From NCBI RefSeq assembly GCF_016863015.1, contig NZ_BOOB01000064.1, positions 1 through 61,126 of the forward strand: a DNA stretch of 61,126 nucleotides, read 5' to 3'. The notes under the pieces are model-generated. The model worked only from the letters and a program-made list of their open reading frames with translations. It was not told where the DNA came from and searched no databases. Made by a program: the position numbers and the translations under genes. This stretch comes from Microbispora amethystogenes. GTDB lineage: Bacteria > Actinomycetota > Actinomycetes > Streptosporangiales > Streptosporangiaceae. Shown here in pieces: positions 17,707 through 25,700 of the stretch. How positions within the stretch are numbered: the stretch's first letter is position 1; each line of letters opens with the position of its first letter.

Positions 17707-18342
17707 TCAGGCGGTGGCGCTGAGCCCCTCGCCCAGTCCCTCGCTCAGCCCGTTGCCCAGCCCGGCGCCGATGCCGCCGCCGAAGTTCTCGCCGATGTTC
17801 TCGTTGAGGCGGCGCATCGGCGAGACGCGGGCGGCGCCACGGCGGTGCCAGACGAGCCCGCCGCCGTCGCGTCTGTCCGGGCTGACCACGCGGACGACAC
17901 GGCCCAGCAGAATGGTGTGGTCGCCGCCGTCGAGTGCGCCGGCCGGCTCACAGCTCACGCGCAGCCGTACGTCGGTCAGCTCCGGCGCCGTGCCGGGGTG
18001 GACGTCCAGGCCGCGGAACCTGTCGACGGGCGAGGCGAACCGCAGGGCCAGATCCTGCTGGCCGGGTTCGAGCACGTGCAGGCACAGCTCCCGCGCGCCG
18101 ACGACGGCGTCATGGCTCAGGTTGGCCCGGCTCAGGCAGACGAGCAGCATGGGCGGAGCCAGGGAGACCGAGCACACGGCGTTCACGGTCAGGCCGCACA
18201 TCCGGCCGTCCGGCGCGTAGCACGTGAGCACTGTCAGCGGTGCCGCCATCTGCGCCATCGCCTCGCGGAAGGTGTCGGCGTCGACCGACGGAGCGATGTG
18301 CGGCAGGGGTGTCGTCCTCGGGTCATCCCGTCGAATGATCAC
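17707..18342 (-). CDS. Flavin reductase-like FMN-binding protein with Gly-rich tail
   Basis: A 211-aa protein. The HpaC-like domain is recognisable from residue ~15: FREAMAQMAAPLTVLTC, then GLTVNAVCSVSLAPPMLLVCL and LSHDAVVG. Such proteins reduce FMN/FAD for two-component monooxygenases. The last ~30 residues are an unusual run of GxGxGLxxGL repeats (NGLSEGLGEGL), not part of the known domain. GTG at 18342 is the most likely start, though its ribosome site is weak. A 13-bp tandem duplication (GGAACGTCAGGCG, 17688-17713) overlaps the 3' end of the gene. Confidence 0.78.
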   Translation of the reverse strand: MIIRRDDPRTTPLPHIAPSVDADTFREAMAQMAAPLTVLTCYAPDGRMCGLTVNAVCSVSLAPPMLLVCLSRANLSHDAVVGARELCLHVLEPGQQDLALRFASPVDRFRGLDVHPGTAPELTDVRLRVSCEPAGALDGGDHTILLGRVVRVVSPDRRDGGGLVWHRRGAARVSPMRRLNENIGENFGGGIGAGLGNGLSEGLGEGLSATA

Positions 18343-18621
18343 CCACCGACCGTAACGCGGCGGCCTATCATCCAGCTCTCGCCACCTGGAGGAAGACGCC
18401 CTCCGCGCAGGCCGCAGGGGCCGGCGCGAGATCCCGCCCGCGATCCGCCCGTGAGCGGCCGGGCAGGCCAGGCCAGCCGCAGCGTAGGGCACGGCAGTGC
18501 AGGGCGAGATCGTCACGAGAGCATGCCGAGCGCGGGCGCTGGTGCAATTGCATCGCCGCTCCGCTCGCCGCCCGCGGGCCGGACGTGCCATCTGGAAGCG
18601 TCCAGTCGAGGAGATCGCGTC

Positions 18622-19833
18622 ATGACATCGAACCCGCGGAGGCTTCCCGCGCCACCCGCCGCCCCACTGCCCGCGAACTCAGTGCCCGCGAGCTCAGTCC
18701 CCGGCCGGCCGTCGTCGCGCCGGGGGAGGGTGGCGCGCGCCGGCGCGGCCGTGGCGATGAGCGTGCTGGCGACGGTCGCCGTGCTGCCCGCCGCGGACGC
18801 CACCGCGCAGCGGACCGGCGCCCTGGGCGGCGAGGCGTCGGGGCCGGTGATCATCGCGCACCGGGGCGCCTCGGCGTACCGGCCCGAACACACCCTCGCG
18901 GGCTACGAACTCGCGGTGCGGATGGGGGCCGACTACATCGAGCCGGATCTCGTGCTGACCAAGGACGGCGTCCTGGTGGCCTCGCACTCGCCCGAGATCG
19001 GCTCCACGACGGACGTCGCGAACCATCCCGAGTTCGCCGGGCGCATGAAGACCAAGAACTTCGACGGCTGGGAGATGACCAGCTGGTTCGCCGAGGACTT
19101 CACGCTGGCCGAGCTGAAGACCCTGCGCTGCAGGGAGGACGAGCCGTCGATCCGCCAGCACACCACCATCTACGACGGCCGCTACCAGATCCCGACGTTC
19201 CAGGAGGTCATCGACCTGACCCGGCGGCTGTCCCGGGAGCTCGGCCGGGACGTCGGCATGTATCCGGAGACGAAGAACCCCACCTACTACCGCAAGCTCG
19301 GCATGCCCATCGAGCCCAAGCTCATCCGCGCGCTGGAGGCCAACGGGCTGAACACGCCGCGGGCCAAGGTGATCGTGCAGTCCTTCGAGGTGGGCAACCT
19401 CAAGGAGCTCCACAAGCGGCTGCGGGTGCCGTTGATCCAGTTGCTCTACAAGGACGGCGCGCCGCCCGACTTCGCCGAGTCCGGCGACCCGCGCACCTAC
19501 GCCGACCTGGTCACCCCGGCCGGGCTGCGGGAGATCGCCACCTACGCCGCCGGCATCGGCCCGGACAAGGACATGGTCATCGGGCGGAACCCGGACGGCA
19601 CGCTGGGCCAGGTCACGAACCTGGTCCGGGACGCCCACCGCGCGGGCCTCGTGGTGCACGCGTACACGTTCCGCGCTGAGAACGACACCCTCCCCAAGGA
19701 CTTCCGGTCGTCGGACCGGGACGGCGACTACGGCGACCTGTTCGGGGAGCTGAAGAAGTTCTTCGCCGCGGGCGTCGACGGGGTCTTCACCGACAACACC
19801 GACATCGGCGTCGCGGCCCGCGCCGAACGCTGA
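18622..19833 (+). CDS. Secreted glycerophosphodiester phosphodiesterase
   Basis: A 403-aa protein. A long N-region with RRGRVARAG and a hydrophobic stretch (~38-60) form a Sec/Tat-like signal. The GDPD domain begins VIIAHRGASAYRPEHTLAGY, with metal ligands in YIEPDLVLTKDG and the catalytic His in ASHSPEIG, and ends in GVFTDNTD. It hydrolyses glycerophosphodiesters to glycerol-3-phosphate and an alcohol, as periplasmic GlpQ does. RBS GAGGAGA precedes the ATG. Probably a housekeeping phosphate-scavenging gene. Confidence 0.88.
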   Translation: MTSNPRRLPAPPAAPLPANSVPASSVPGRPSSRRGRVARAGAAVAMSVLATVAVLPAADATAQRTGALGGEASGPVIIAHRGASAYRPEHTLAGYELAVRMGADYIEPDLVLTKDGVLVASHSPEIGSTTDVANHPEFAGRMKTKNFDGWEMTSWFAEDFTLAELKTLRCREDEPSIRQHTTIYDGRYQIPTFQEVIDLTRRLSRELGRDVGMYPETKNPTYYRKLGMPIEPKLIRALEANGLNTPRAKVIVQSFEVGNLKELHKRLRVPLIQLLYKDGAPPDFAESGDPRTYADLVTPAGLREIATYAAGIGPDKDMVIGRNPDGTLGQVTNLVRDAHRAGLVVHAYTFRAENDTLPKDFRSSDRDGDYGDLFGELKKFFAAGVDGVFTDNTDIGVAARAER

Positions 19834-20226
19834 CCGCCGCACCTCCCCGCCGTCCCCCGGCCGCCCCTTCCCGCCGTACGGCGCCGCGCGAACAGCGCCG
19901 TACGGATCGGGGGAATCAGCGGAGCCGGGAAACGGGCGCCGCGGTCGCGCGGCGCTTTTCGTGTCGCGGGAGAGGTTTCGCGGGAGAGGTTCTGGGTTCG
20001 GGGGAAAAGGCGTGGCGTCCCGCATGGCTGCGAAGAACCGCGTGACGCGTCAGGGCGGTTACCCGCGCCCGCACGCGGATCGATGTGCCGAACACGCGGA
20101 ATGTCGCGTTGGCCTGGGGGTCGATACGGTGTCCTGCCCAGATTCGCGAACGAGTCGCGTGGCGTGGGACGAACCGCGAAGGCGGAGGGTGATGTCTCCG
20201 ATGAATCCTGAACGGACTTCAGCCGA
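19834..20226. other. Gene-free region between convergent genes
   Basis: This stretch of 393 bp separates the glycerophosphodiesterase from the methyltransferase on the opposite strand. It holds two strong inverted repeats: 19874-19905 (11-bp perfect stem CCGTACGGCGC, 10-nt loop, no T tract) and the terminator listed at 19936-19959. No convincing gene is seen in the remainder. Confidence 0.6.
19936..19959 (+). terminator. Rho-independent terminator of the phosphodiesterase gene
   Basis: A perfect 8-bp stem GCGCCGCG / CGCGGCGC with a GTCG loop is followed directly by TTTT, about 100 nt after the phosphodiesterase stop codon. Confidence 0.75.
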
Positions 20227-20991
20227 TCACGCGTGCGCGGCGGCGTCCGATCCGGCGAAGGCGAGATCCCGCCGCCGGGGAGTGCTCACCGTCACTTCGA
20301 GCAGCATGTGCTCGATGTCGAGCTCTCCTTCCCGCACCGTCCGGTCGGCCAGCAGGCGCAGGCTGCGGTCGCCGTCCCCGGCGCCCCGCAGAAGGGCCAC
20401 CAGATCGCCGCGGGTGCTGAAATGAATCAGCGCGACGCCGTCCGGGGTGAGCCACTTCGGCGCTTCCTCGAGAAAGCGGCGGTGCGCGTGGTAACCCGCG
20501 TCGACGTACGCCCGGTCGTGCATGTTGGCGTATTCGAATCCGGGCGGCGCCAGCACGTAGTTCGAACTCCAGAAAACGAGGTCGAAGCGCTCGCCCTCGG
20601 CGAGCCCCTCGAACAGGTCGCTGCACCGGGCGTCCACCCGGTCGGCCACGCCGTGGCGCGAGGCGTTCATCGCCGTGTTGCGGGCCGCGTCCGGGTTGAT
20701 GTCGAGCGCCACCACGTGCGCGCACCCCGCCAGCGCGGCCGACACGGAGATCAGCCCGGAACCCGATCCCATTTCCAGAAGAGAGCCCCAGCGAGGAGCG
20801 TCCGATCCTTCCGCGAGTCCCAGGAATCCCATCGCGATCTGGGTGGAAGGAGAATAGATGGGAGCGAAAACCTCGGGCAGGAGGTCCCATTCCCGGTCGT
20901 ACATGCTGAACACGCTCGGGCGGTCCGTGCGTGTTCGCGAGCGTTGACTTCGTTCGAGCGAGCGTAAGTAACTCTTGGCCTCCAGGGTCAC
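20227..20991 (-). CDS. SAM-dependent methyltransferase (HemK/PrmC-like fold)
   Basis: A 254-aa class I methyltransferase. Motif I is LLEMGSGSGLISVSAAL (~70-85), the acidic loop is VVALDINPDA, and the position of the NPPY motif of N5-glutamine methyltransferases reads WSSNYVLAPPG. This makes it a HemK-like relative that has lost the NPPY signature, so a small-molecule substrate is possible. The GTG start follows a strong GGAGGGAGA. It stands alone, divergent from the GAF-PucR regulator. Confidence 0.72.
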   Translation of the reverse strand: MTLEAKSYLRSLERSQRSRTRTDRPSVFSMYDREWDLLPEVFAPIYSPSTQIAMGFLGLAEGSDAPRWGSLLEMGSGSGLISVSAALAGCAHVVALDINPDAARNTAMNASRHGVADRVDARCSDLFEGLAEGERFDLVFWSSNYVLAPPGFEYANMHDRAYVDAGYHAHRRFLEEAPKWLTPDGVALIHFSTRGDLVALLRGAGDGDRSLRLLADRTVREGELDIEHMLLEVTVSTPRRRDLAFAGSDAAAHA

Positions 20992-21522
20992 GTCGTTTGT
21001 CTCCCTCCTTGTCGGGAATAGGGCTTACGCTAACTTTCACCCGGCGAGGGAACGCCGGGAAAGGTTGCGGCACAACACACTTTCCCGTCTCGGATGGTGA
21101 CGCAGCCACCGGGCGGCCCGATGGTGCGAACCCGGAGCGGGCGGGTCGGCGGCGCGTGGACAGGAGGCGGTCAGGGGTGTTCGGCGGGGTCGCGCGGCGG
21201 TCGGCGGCGCTTATGATCAACACAACCGGACGTGTCGCGGCCGTGGAAGCCGCACCTGCCGGTCAATTCGACACGGGGTGAAGGTCTGTGTCAGCTTGTC
21301 GTCTAGTTGACATGTAGACGGTAAGGACGGACATTTCGCCTATCAAGTGACGAGCCTGCATCTCGTGACCGGCCTCCAACATCCCACGAAAGGGCCCTGC
21401 TGTGCCGACGAGTCAACGGGTTATACTCGCCGTTTCGTCCCCGTGCCCGCCGCACGGGTTCCCCCGCAACCCCCGCCCCGACGGTCGCGAGCCCCGCCAG
21501 TTTCCCGATTGCGAGGCGTTGT
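20992..21522. other. Long divergent intergenic region
   Basis: This 531-bp stretch lies between the methyltransferase (minus) and the PucR-type regulator (plus). TTGACA at 21307-21312 sits inside GTCTA-N9-TAGAC (21301-21319), a short inverted repeat that could be an operator for the regulator gene. The matching -10 is weak. No gene-like frame was found. Confidence 0.35.
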
Positions 21523-23436
21523 ATGGCTGACACGCTGTCCTTTCTCGAACTCCTGGCGAGGGAGGGGTCGCCGGACGAGTTCGAGATGGTCGTGGCCGTG
21601 GCGCGGAGGAACGGGGTGACCGGGGAAGGACTCGAGGAGCTGGAGCGGGCCAAGCGCCTGAGCCTCGCGGTGCACGCCCAGCTCGAACGGCACCAGCAGC
21701 GTGAGGGGACCTTCGCGACGCTCGTCGACACGGCCAGGGAGCTCGCCAAGCCGCCGGACCTCGACGTCCTGCTCAACGTGACGACCAGGCGGGCGCGGCT
21801 GCTGCTGCGCGTGGACATGGCCTACATCGGCATGCCGGACGACGACCTGAAGGAGGTGTGCATCCGCGCGGCGGACGGGCACACCTCGATGCTCAGCGTG
21901 GGGCTGCGGCTGCCGAACACCGGGGGGGTGGGGCGCAAGGTGCTCACCGACAGCCTGCCGTTCTGGACCCCCGACTACCTGGTGGACCAGCGATTCGTCC
22001 ACAGCGAGCGGACCGACGAGGTCGTGCGGGCGGAGGGGCTGCACGCGATCATGGCCGCACCGCTCGTGTACGAGAAGGCGCCCTTCGGCATCCTGTACGT
22101 CGGCGACCGGAACGTCCGCCACTTCAAGGTGGACGAGATCTCGCTGCTGAGCTCGCTGGCGAGCCTCGCCAGCGCCATGATCGAGAAAGCCCGGTGGCTG
22201 GAGGTGGCCACCAGCCGGGCTGAGGCGCTGCGCATCCGGGCGGAGGAGGCGGAGACCCAGCTCGGCAGCCTGGCGGACCTCACCGAGGTGCACCAGGGGC
22301 TCATGGACATGGCGCTCTCCGGCGGGAACTTCCAGACGCTGACCGAGGAGGCCGCGCACCGCCTGCGGGCCTCGGTCCAGCTGCGCGGCGCCGACGGCAC
22401 GGTCCTGGCCACGGCGGGACGGCTGCCGGAACGCGAGGACCTCGTCCTGCTGGCCCGGATGAACGCGCACGCCGCGCGGGAGCCGTTCTGCCTGGAGGGC
22501 ATGTGGGCGGCGCCGGTCCTCGCCGGCGACGGACACCTCGGGACCCTGATGGTGTTCCCCACGGAGCCGCTCGACGAGTGGGCGCGGCGGTTACTCGGCA
22601 TGGTCGCGCAGGTCGCCGCGGTGCTCGTGCTGCTGGACCGCAAACCGGGCATGCTCGAAGCGGGTGACCGGGGCGAACTGCTCGACGACCTTCTCGCGAA
22701 CCCGCCGCGCCCGGCCCAGCGACTGCGCAAGCGGGCCCGGTGGCTCGGCATCGACCTCGACACCGACCATGTCGTCGTGCTGAGCCGTACGGACGGCGCC
22801 GCCAGGGGGAAGGCCGCGGTGTGGGCCGCGTCGTACGCCCACAGCATGGGCGGCCTGCACACGGTCAAGAACGGGTGCAACGTGCTGCTGCTCATGGGGT
22901 CCGACCCGGGGGCGGCCGCGCGGGCCGTCTCCGCCAAGCTGTCCCCCCTGCTGGACAGTCCGGTGACGGTCGCCGCGGCGGGGCCGGTCTCCGACCCCGC
23001 GTCGGTCAGGTCCGGATTCGCCGAGGCGCTGCGCTGCCTGGAGGCGATGACGACCCTCGGGGCCGGCGGCTCAGCGGCCTCGGTCGGCGATCTCGGCTTC
23101 CTGGGCGTCCTGCTGGCCGACAGCCCGGACATCGACGGATTCATCTCCGCGGCGATCGGGCCCGTGCTGGACTACGACCGGCAGCGGTCCACCGAACTGG
23201 TCCTGACGCTCGGGGCGTACTTCGAGTCGGGGAGCAGTCCCACGTACGCCGCCGAGAAGCTGCACGTCCACCCCAACACCGTGTCCCGTCGCCTGGAACG
23301 CATCGGCGAGCTGCTCGGCCCGGGCTGGCAGGACACCGAGCGGTCCCTTGACATCCAGCTGGCGCTCCGGCTCGTGCGCCTACGCCACCTGCTCGGTGGT
23401 TCCATCACACCCGGCGTCGGGAGGGAAGGCGGGTGA
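21523..23436 (+). CDS. GAF-domain PucR/CdaR-family transcriptional regulator
   Basis: A 637-aa protein. An N-terminal helical region is followed by a GAF domain (~65-225: LLNVTTRRARLLLRVDMAYIG ... MAAPLVYEKAPFGILYVGDRN). A long coiled helix links it to a second sensor-like region, and the C-terminal PucR helix-turn-helix (~565-620) contains YAAEKLHVHPNTVSRRLERIGELLG. Such regulators respond to small molecules through GAF and bind DNA through the PucR-type HTH. It could control the neighbouring clusters, but no target can be assigned. Its last 57 nt overlap the convergent IS701-like gene. Confidence 0.85.
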   Translation: MADTLSFLELLAREGSPDEFEMVVAVARRNGVTGEGLEELERAKRLSLAVHAQLERHQQREGTFATLVDTARELAKPPDLDVLLNVTTRRARLLLRVDMAYIGMPDDDLKEVCIRAADGHTSMLSVGLRLPNTGGVGRKVLTDSLPFWTPDYLVDQRFVHSERTDEVVRAEGLHAIMAAPLVYEKAPFGILYVGDRNVRHFKVDEISLLSSLASLASAMIEKARWLEVATSRAEALRIRAEEAETQLGSLADLTEVHQGLMDMALSGGNFQTLTEEAAHRLRASVQLRGADGTVLATAGRLPEREDLVLLARMNAHAAREPFCLEGMWAAPVLAGDGHLGTLMVFPTEPLDEWARRLLGMVAQVAAVLVLLDRKPGMLEAGDRGELLDDLLANPPRPAQRLRKRARWLGIDLDTDHVVVLSRTDGAARGKAAVWAASYAHSMGGLHTVKNGCNVLLLMGSDPGAAARAVSAKLSPLLDSPVTVAAAGPVSDPASVRSGFAEALRCLEAMTTLGAGGSAASVGDLGFLGVLLADSPDIDGFISAAIGPVLDYDRQRSTELVLTLGAYFESGSSPTYAAEKLHVHPNTVSRRLERIGELLGPGWQDTERSLDIQLALRLVRLRHLLGGSITPGVGREGG

Positions 23437-24738
23437 GCCGCGCGCCGCGGTCCTGTCCCGCTCGGTGAGGATCGAGACGGCGCAGGCGGCCGAAGCCAGC
23501 GTGGTGTGGCGGTGCCATCCGGAGAACGACCGGCCGGTGAAGTCCCGCATTCCCACGTCGTCGGAGACGTCGGCGAAGTCCTCGTCGACGAGCCGGAGCA
23601 GCCGGGTCAGCCTGACCAGTGCGGTGAGATCCGGCGTGTTCAGGTTGGTGAGCCACAGCTCGCCGGGCCGCGCCTCGCCGATTCCGGAGATCCCCATGAG
23701 GAGCAGCTCTCGGTCGGGGCCGCCCGCGTCGGCGGTCCCGGCCGACCTGCTCACGGGAGCGCCTCCCGGTCGCGCGGAACGGGGCCGTACAACCCCCGAC
23801 TGTACGGCCCCGGCCAGTGCTGCCCCCGGATGCGGGGGCTCCGTATGTGAGACCTGCGGAAGACGGGGGACGGCGCCTCCGTCGTGGCGGTGCGGCGCCA
23901 CGACGGAGGCCGTGGCCACCAGGCGGGTGTGCCGCCCGGAGTCGGTGTCCGGCACCTCGACGCGGCGCCGGGTGTGCCGCGCCGCCGACATGATCTGCCG
24001 GGCGGAGAGGGTCCGCGACAGGCCGGGAAGGCAGAGCTGCTGTTCGCCGTCGATCCTGGCGAGCAGCGGGACGCCGGCGTCGCCGAGCCCTCGCGCGAGA
24101 ACGTGGACGTCGAGCTCCCGCGCGTCGAGCACGACCGGCCGTACGGGCAGGTCCCACGCGGACAGGTCAAGGAAGGCGTTCACCGCGCAGCCGGACGGCG
24201 TGTCGGCGGCGGCGCCCTCGGGGATGGCGGCCCGGCTGCGCCGCCGGCTGTCGTCCAGCCACGCGTCCGGCAGGTGCAGTCTCCAGTTCACCGGGCTGCA
24301 CAGCTGCTCGGACGCCAGCCACACGCCCATGGCCAGCTGGGCGGTGCCCACCTGACCGAGACCCGGGAAGAAGCGCCGGTCCACGCCCACCGAGTGCTCG
24401 CCCGCCTTGGGGATGAGCACCGGCCGCACGACCCAGGCCTGTGGCGGGGCGACACCGATCACGTACTCGGCCAGCGCCTGCCGCACCGGCATCCAGTCCC
24501 AGGTCGAGTCGCAGACGAAGTGGTGCAGGCTCTGCTCGGCGGCCGGGCCGCCGATCACGCCGGCGATGTTCCTGATCGACTTGCGTCCGGTCGCGGTCAG
24601 CAGTCCGTACAGGTAGTCCATTCCCCTGCGGCGCTGGTCGCGGCGGGGGAGGGGCGCGAAGAGCGCCGCGCAGAGCTCGGCGGGCAGGATCTCGGCGGGC
24701 AGGATGCGGTCGGGATCGGCGCTGCGCGTGTCGCGCAT
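23380..24738 (-). CDS. IS701-like transposase-derived protein lacking the first catalytic Asp
   Basis: A 452-aa protein with clear similarity to actinobacterial IS701/PF13546 transposases: IPKAGEHSVGVDRRF, LASEQL, NWRLHLPDAW and FSGWHRHTTLA. In active members the segment before PK is DDTxFPK; here it is RPVLIPK, so the first Asp of the DDE triad is gone. The later Asp (VVLDAREL) and Glu (DEDFAD) positions look retained. No inverted repeats flank it. It is therefore likely a domesticated protein; similar inactive copies occur near actinomycete gene clusters and may regulate them (inference). Confidence 0.75.
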   Translation of the reverse strand: MRDTRSADPDRILPAEILPAELCAALFAPLPRRDQRRRGMDYLYGLLTATGRKSIRNIAGVIGGPAAEQSLHHFVCDSTWDWMPVRQALAEYVIGVAPPQAWVVRPVLIPKAGEHSVGVDRRFFPGLGQVGTAQLAMGVWLASEQLCSPVNWRLHLPDAWLDDSRRRSRAAIPEGAAADTPSGCAVNAFLDLSAWDLPVRPVVLDARELDVHVLARGLGDAGVPLLARIDGEQQLCLPGLSRTLSARQIMSAARHTRRRVEVPDTDSGRHTRLVATASVVAPHRHDGGAVPRLPQVSHTEPPHPGAALAGAVQSGVVRPRSARPGGAPVSRSAGTADAGGPDRELLLMGISGIGEARPGELWLTNLNTPDLTALVRLTRLLRLVDEDFADVSDDVGMRDFTGRSFSGWHRHTTLASAACAVSILTERDRTAARGSPAFPPDAGCDGTTEQVA

Positions 24739-25352
24739 GGTGGGTCACCCCGGGCGAATGGCGGGCGGACGTGTCGCCTCCACCATCGGCCGCGGGCGCG
24801 GCGCGCGCCTAGATGCGCTCACCCTCATGTGCCGGGCCGCGGTGGTGACGGCGCCACCCTGCGCCCCGTTCGCGCCCCCCGGTCCGCGATCTTCTCGCGC
24901 CGGTCACTCGCCCGAAGTGTGGCCGGGCCACCATGGGCGGATACCCGGCAGGCGCGGCCGTGTGGCACGGCCACCGCGCCGAGGTCCGTACGGCCCGCGG
25001 CTGTGGGAGTGGGGCGGCGGCGCGGCCTGCGGGCCGGTGCCGGCCCGACGGTGGCGGGCCGGGCGGAGACCGGCCCCTGGTCACCGTGTGCGGCGGGTCT
25101 CAAAGCTGGTCAAAATGGCGATAATCTTGAGAAATCTGCCTTACCACAGACCTGACGGATTTTGAGAATATCCGTTGACGCCCCCCCAGGCCTCCCGGAC
25201 GATCCTCCACATACCGGGAAGTTGCCGCACACCGGGAGTAAGGGGGGAACGTCATGATACCGCCCTAAGAGATCAAACATCTAACTTTGCCGAGTGCGCG
25301 CCTCATTCTGCCGCGCCGCCGGCGCATCCGTTGGTTCGAAGGGACGTTTCCC
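24739..25352. other. Divergent intergenic region upstream of the chorismate-mutase/SARP pair
   Basis: A 614-bp region between the IS701-like gene and the chorismate-mutase-like gene. The part after 25100 is distinctly AT-richer than its surroundings and should contain the promoter. TCAAAGC at 25100 and TCAAAAT at 25110 form a direct repeat with 10-bp spacing, with further TTGAG-like elements at ~25127 and ~25160. SARP activators bind short direct repeats of about one helical turn, so this is a weak candidate for autoregulation. No gene was found. Confidence 0.35.
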
Positions 25353-25700
25353 GTGGCGAAACTCAACGCACTAAGAGCGCAAATAGACGGCCTCGACCGG
25401 AAATTGGCGGAAATCATCGCCGAACGTCTCGGGCTGTGTGCTCAGGTGGCTCACGTGAAGTTGGCCGAGGGGATTTCCATGATGCAGCCGGACCGCGTCA
25501 CCGCAGTTCGCGAAGCCTACGCCGGCCGGGCGCGGGAGCTGGGCGTGTCACCGGACCTGCTGGTCCGGGTGGCCGTTCTCCTCATCGACGAGGCATGCCG
25601 GCTGGAAGCGGGAATCATGGGAACGTCGATCGGACCCCGCACCTCTGAACATACCCGGTCAGGCGGAGCTGGAGGCGTAGCCGATGGGACCCGAGTGTAA
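25353..25700 (+). CDS. Chorismate mutase (AroQ)-like small protein
   Basis: A 115-aa helical protein: LNALRAQIDGLDRKLAEIIAERLGLCAQVAHVKLAEG, then PDRVTAVREAYAGRARELG and a third helix. This is the AroQ fold with the R...D..L..LL.eR pattern. GTG at 25353 has GGA upstream and gives a normal AroQ start. Members convert chorismate to prephenate, or aminodeoxychorismate or isochorismate in secondary metabolism. A prephenate-dehydrogenase-like gene at 44327 would take the next step. Its 3' end overlaps the SARP gene by 17 nt, so the two are co-expressed. Confidence 0.75.
   Translation: MAKLNALRAQIDGLDRKLAEIIAERLGLCAQVAHVKLAEGISMMQPDRVTAVREAYAGRARELGVSPDLLVRVAVLLIDEACRLEAGIMGTSIGPRTSEHTRSGGAGGVADGTRV

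Noticed and set aside
18343..18621. Long N-terminal extensions of the flavin reductase or phosphodiesterase.
   Set aside because: The extra residues are Arg/Ala-rich with no domain match; starts with domain-consistent N-termini were preferred.
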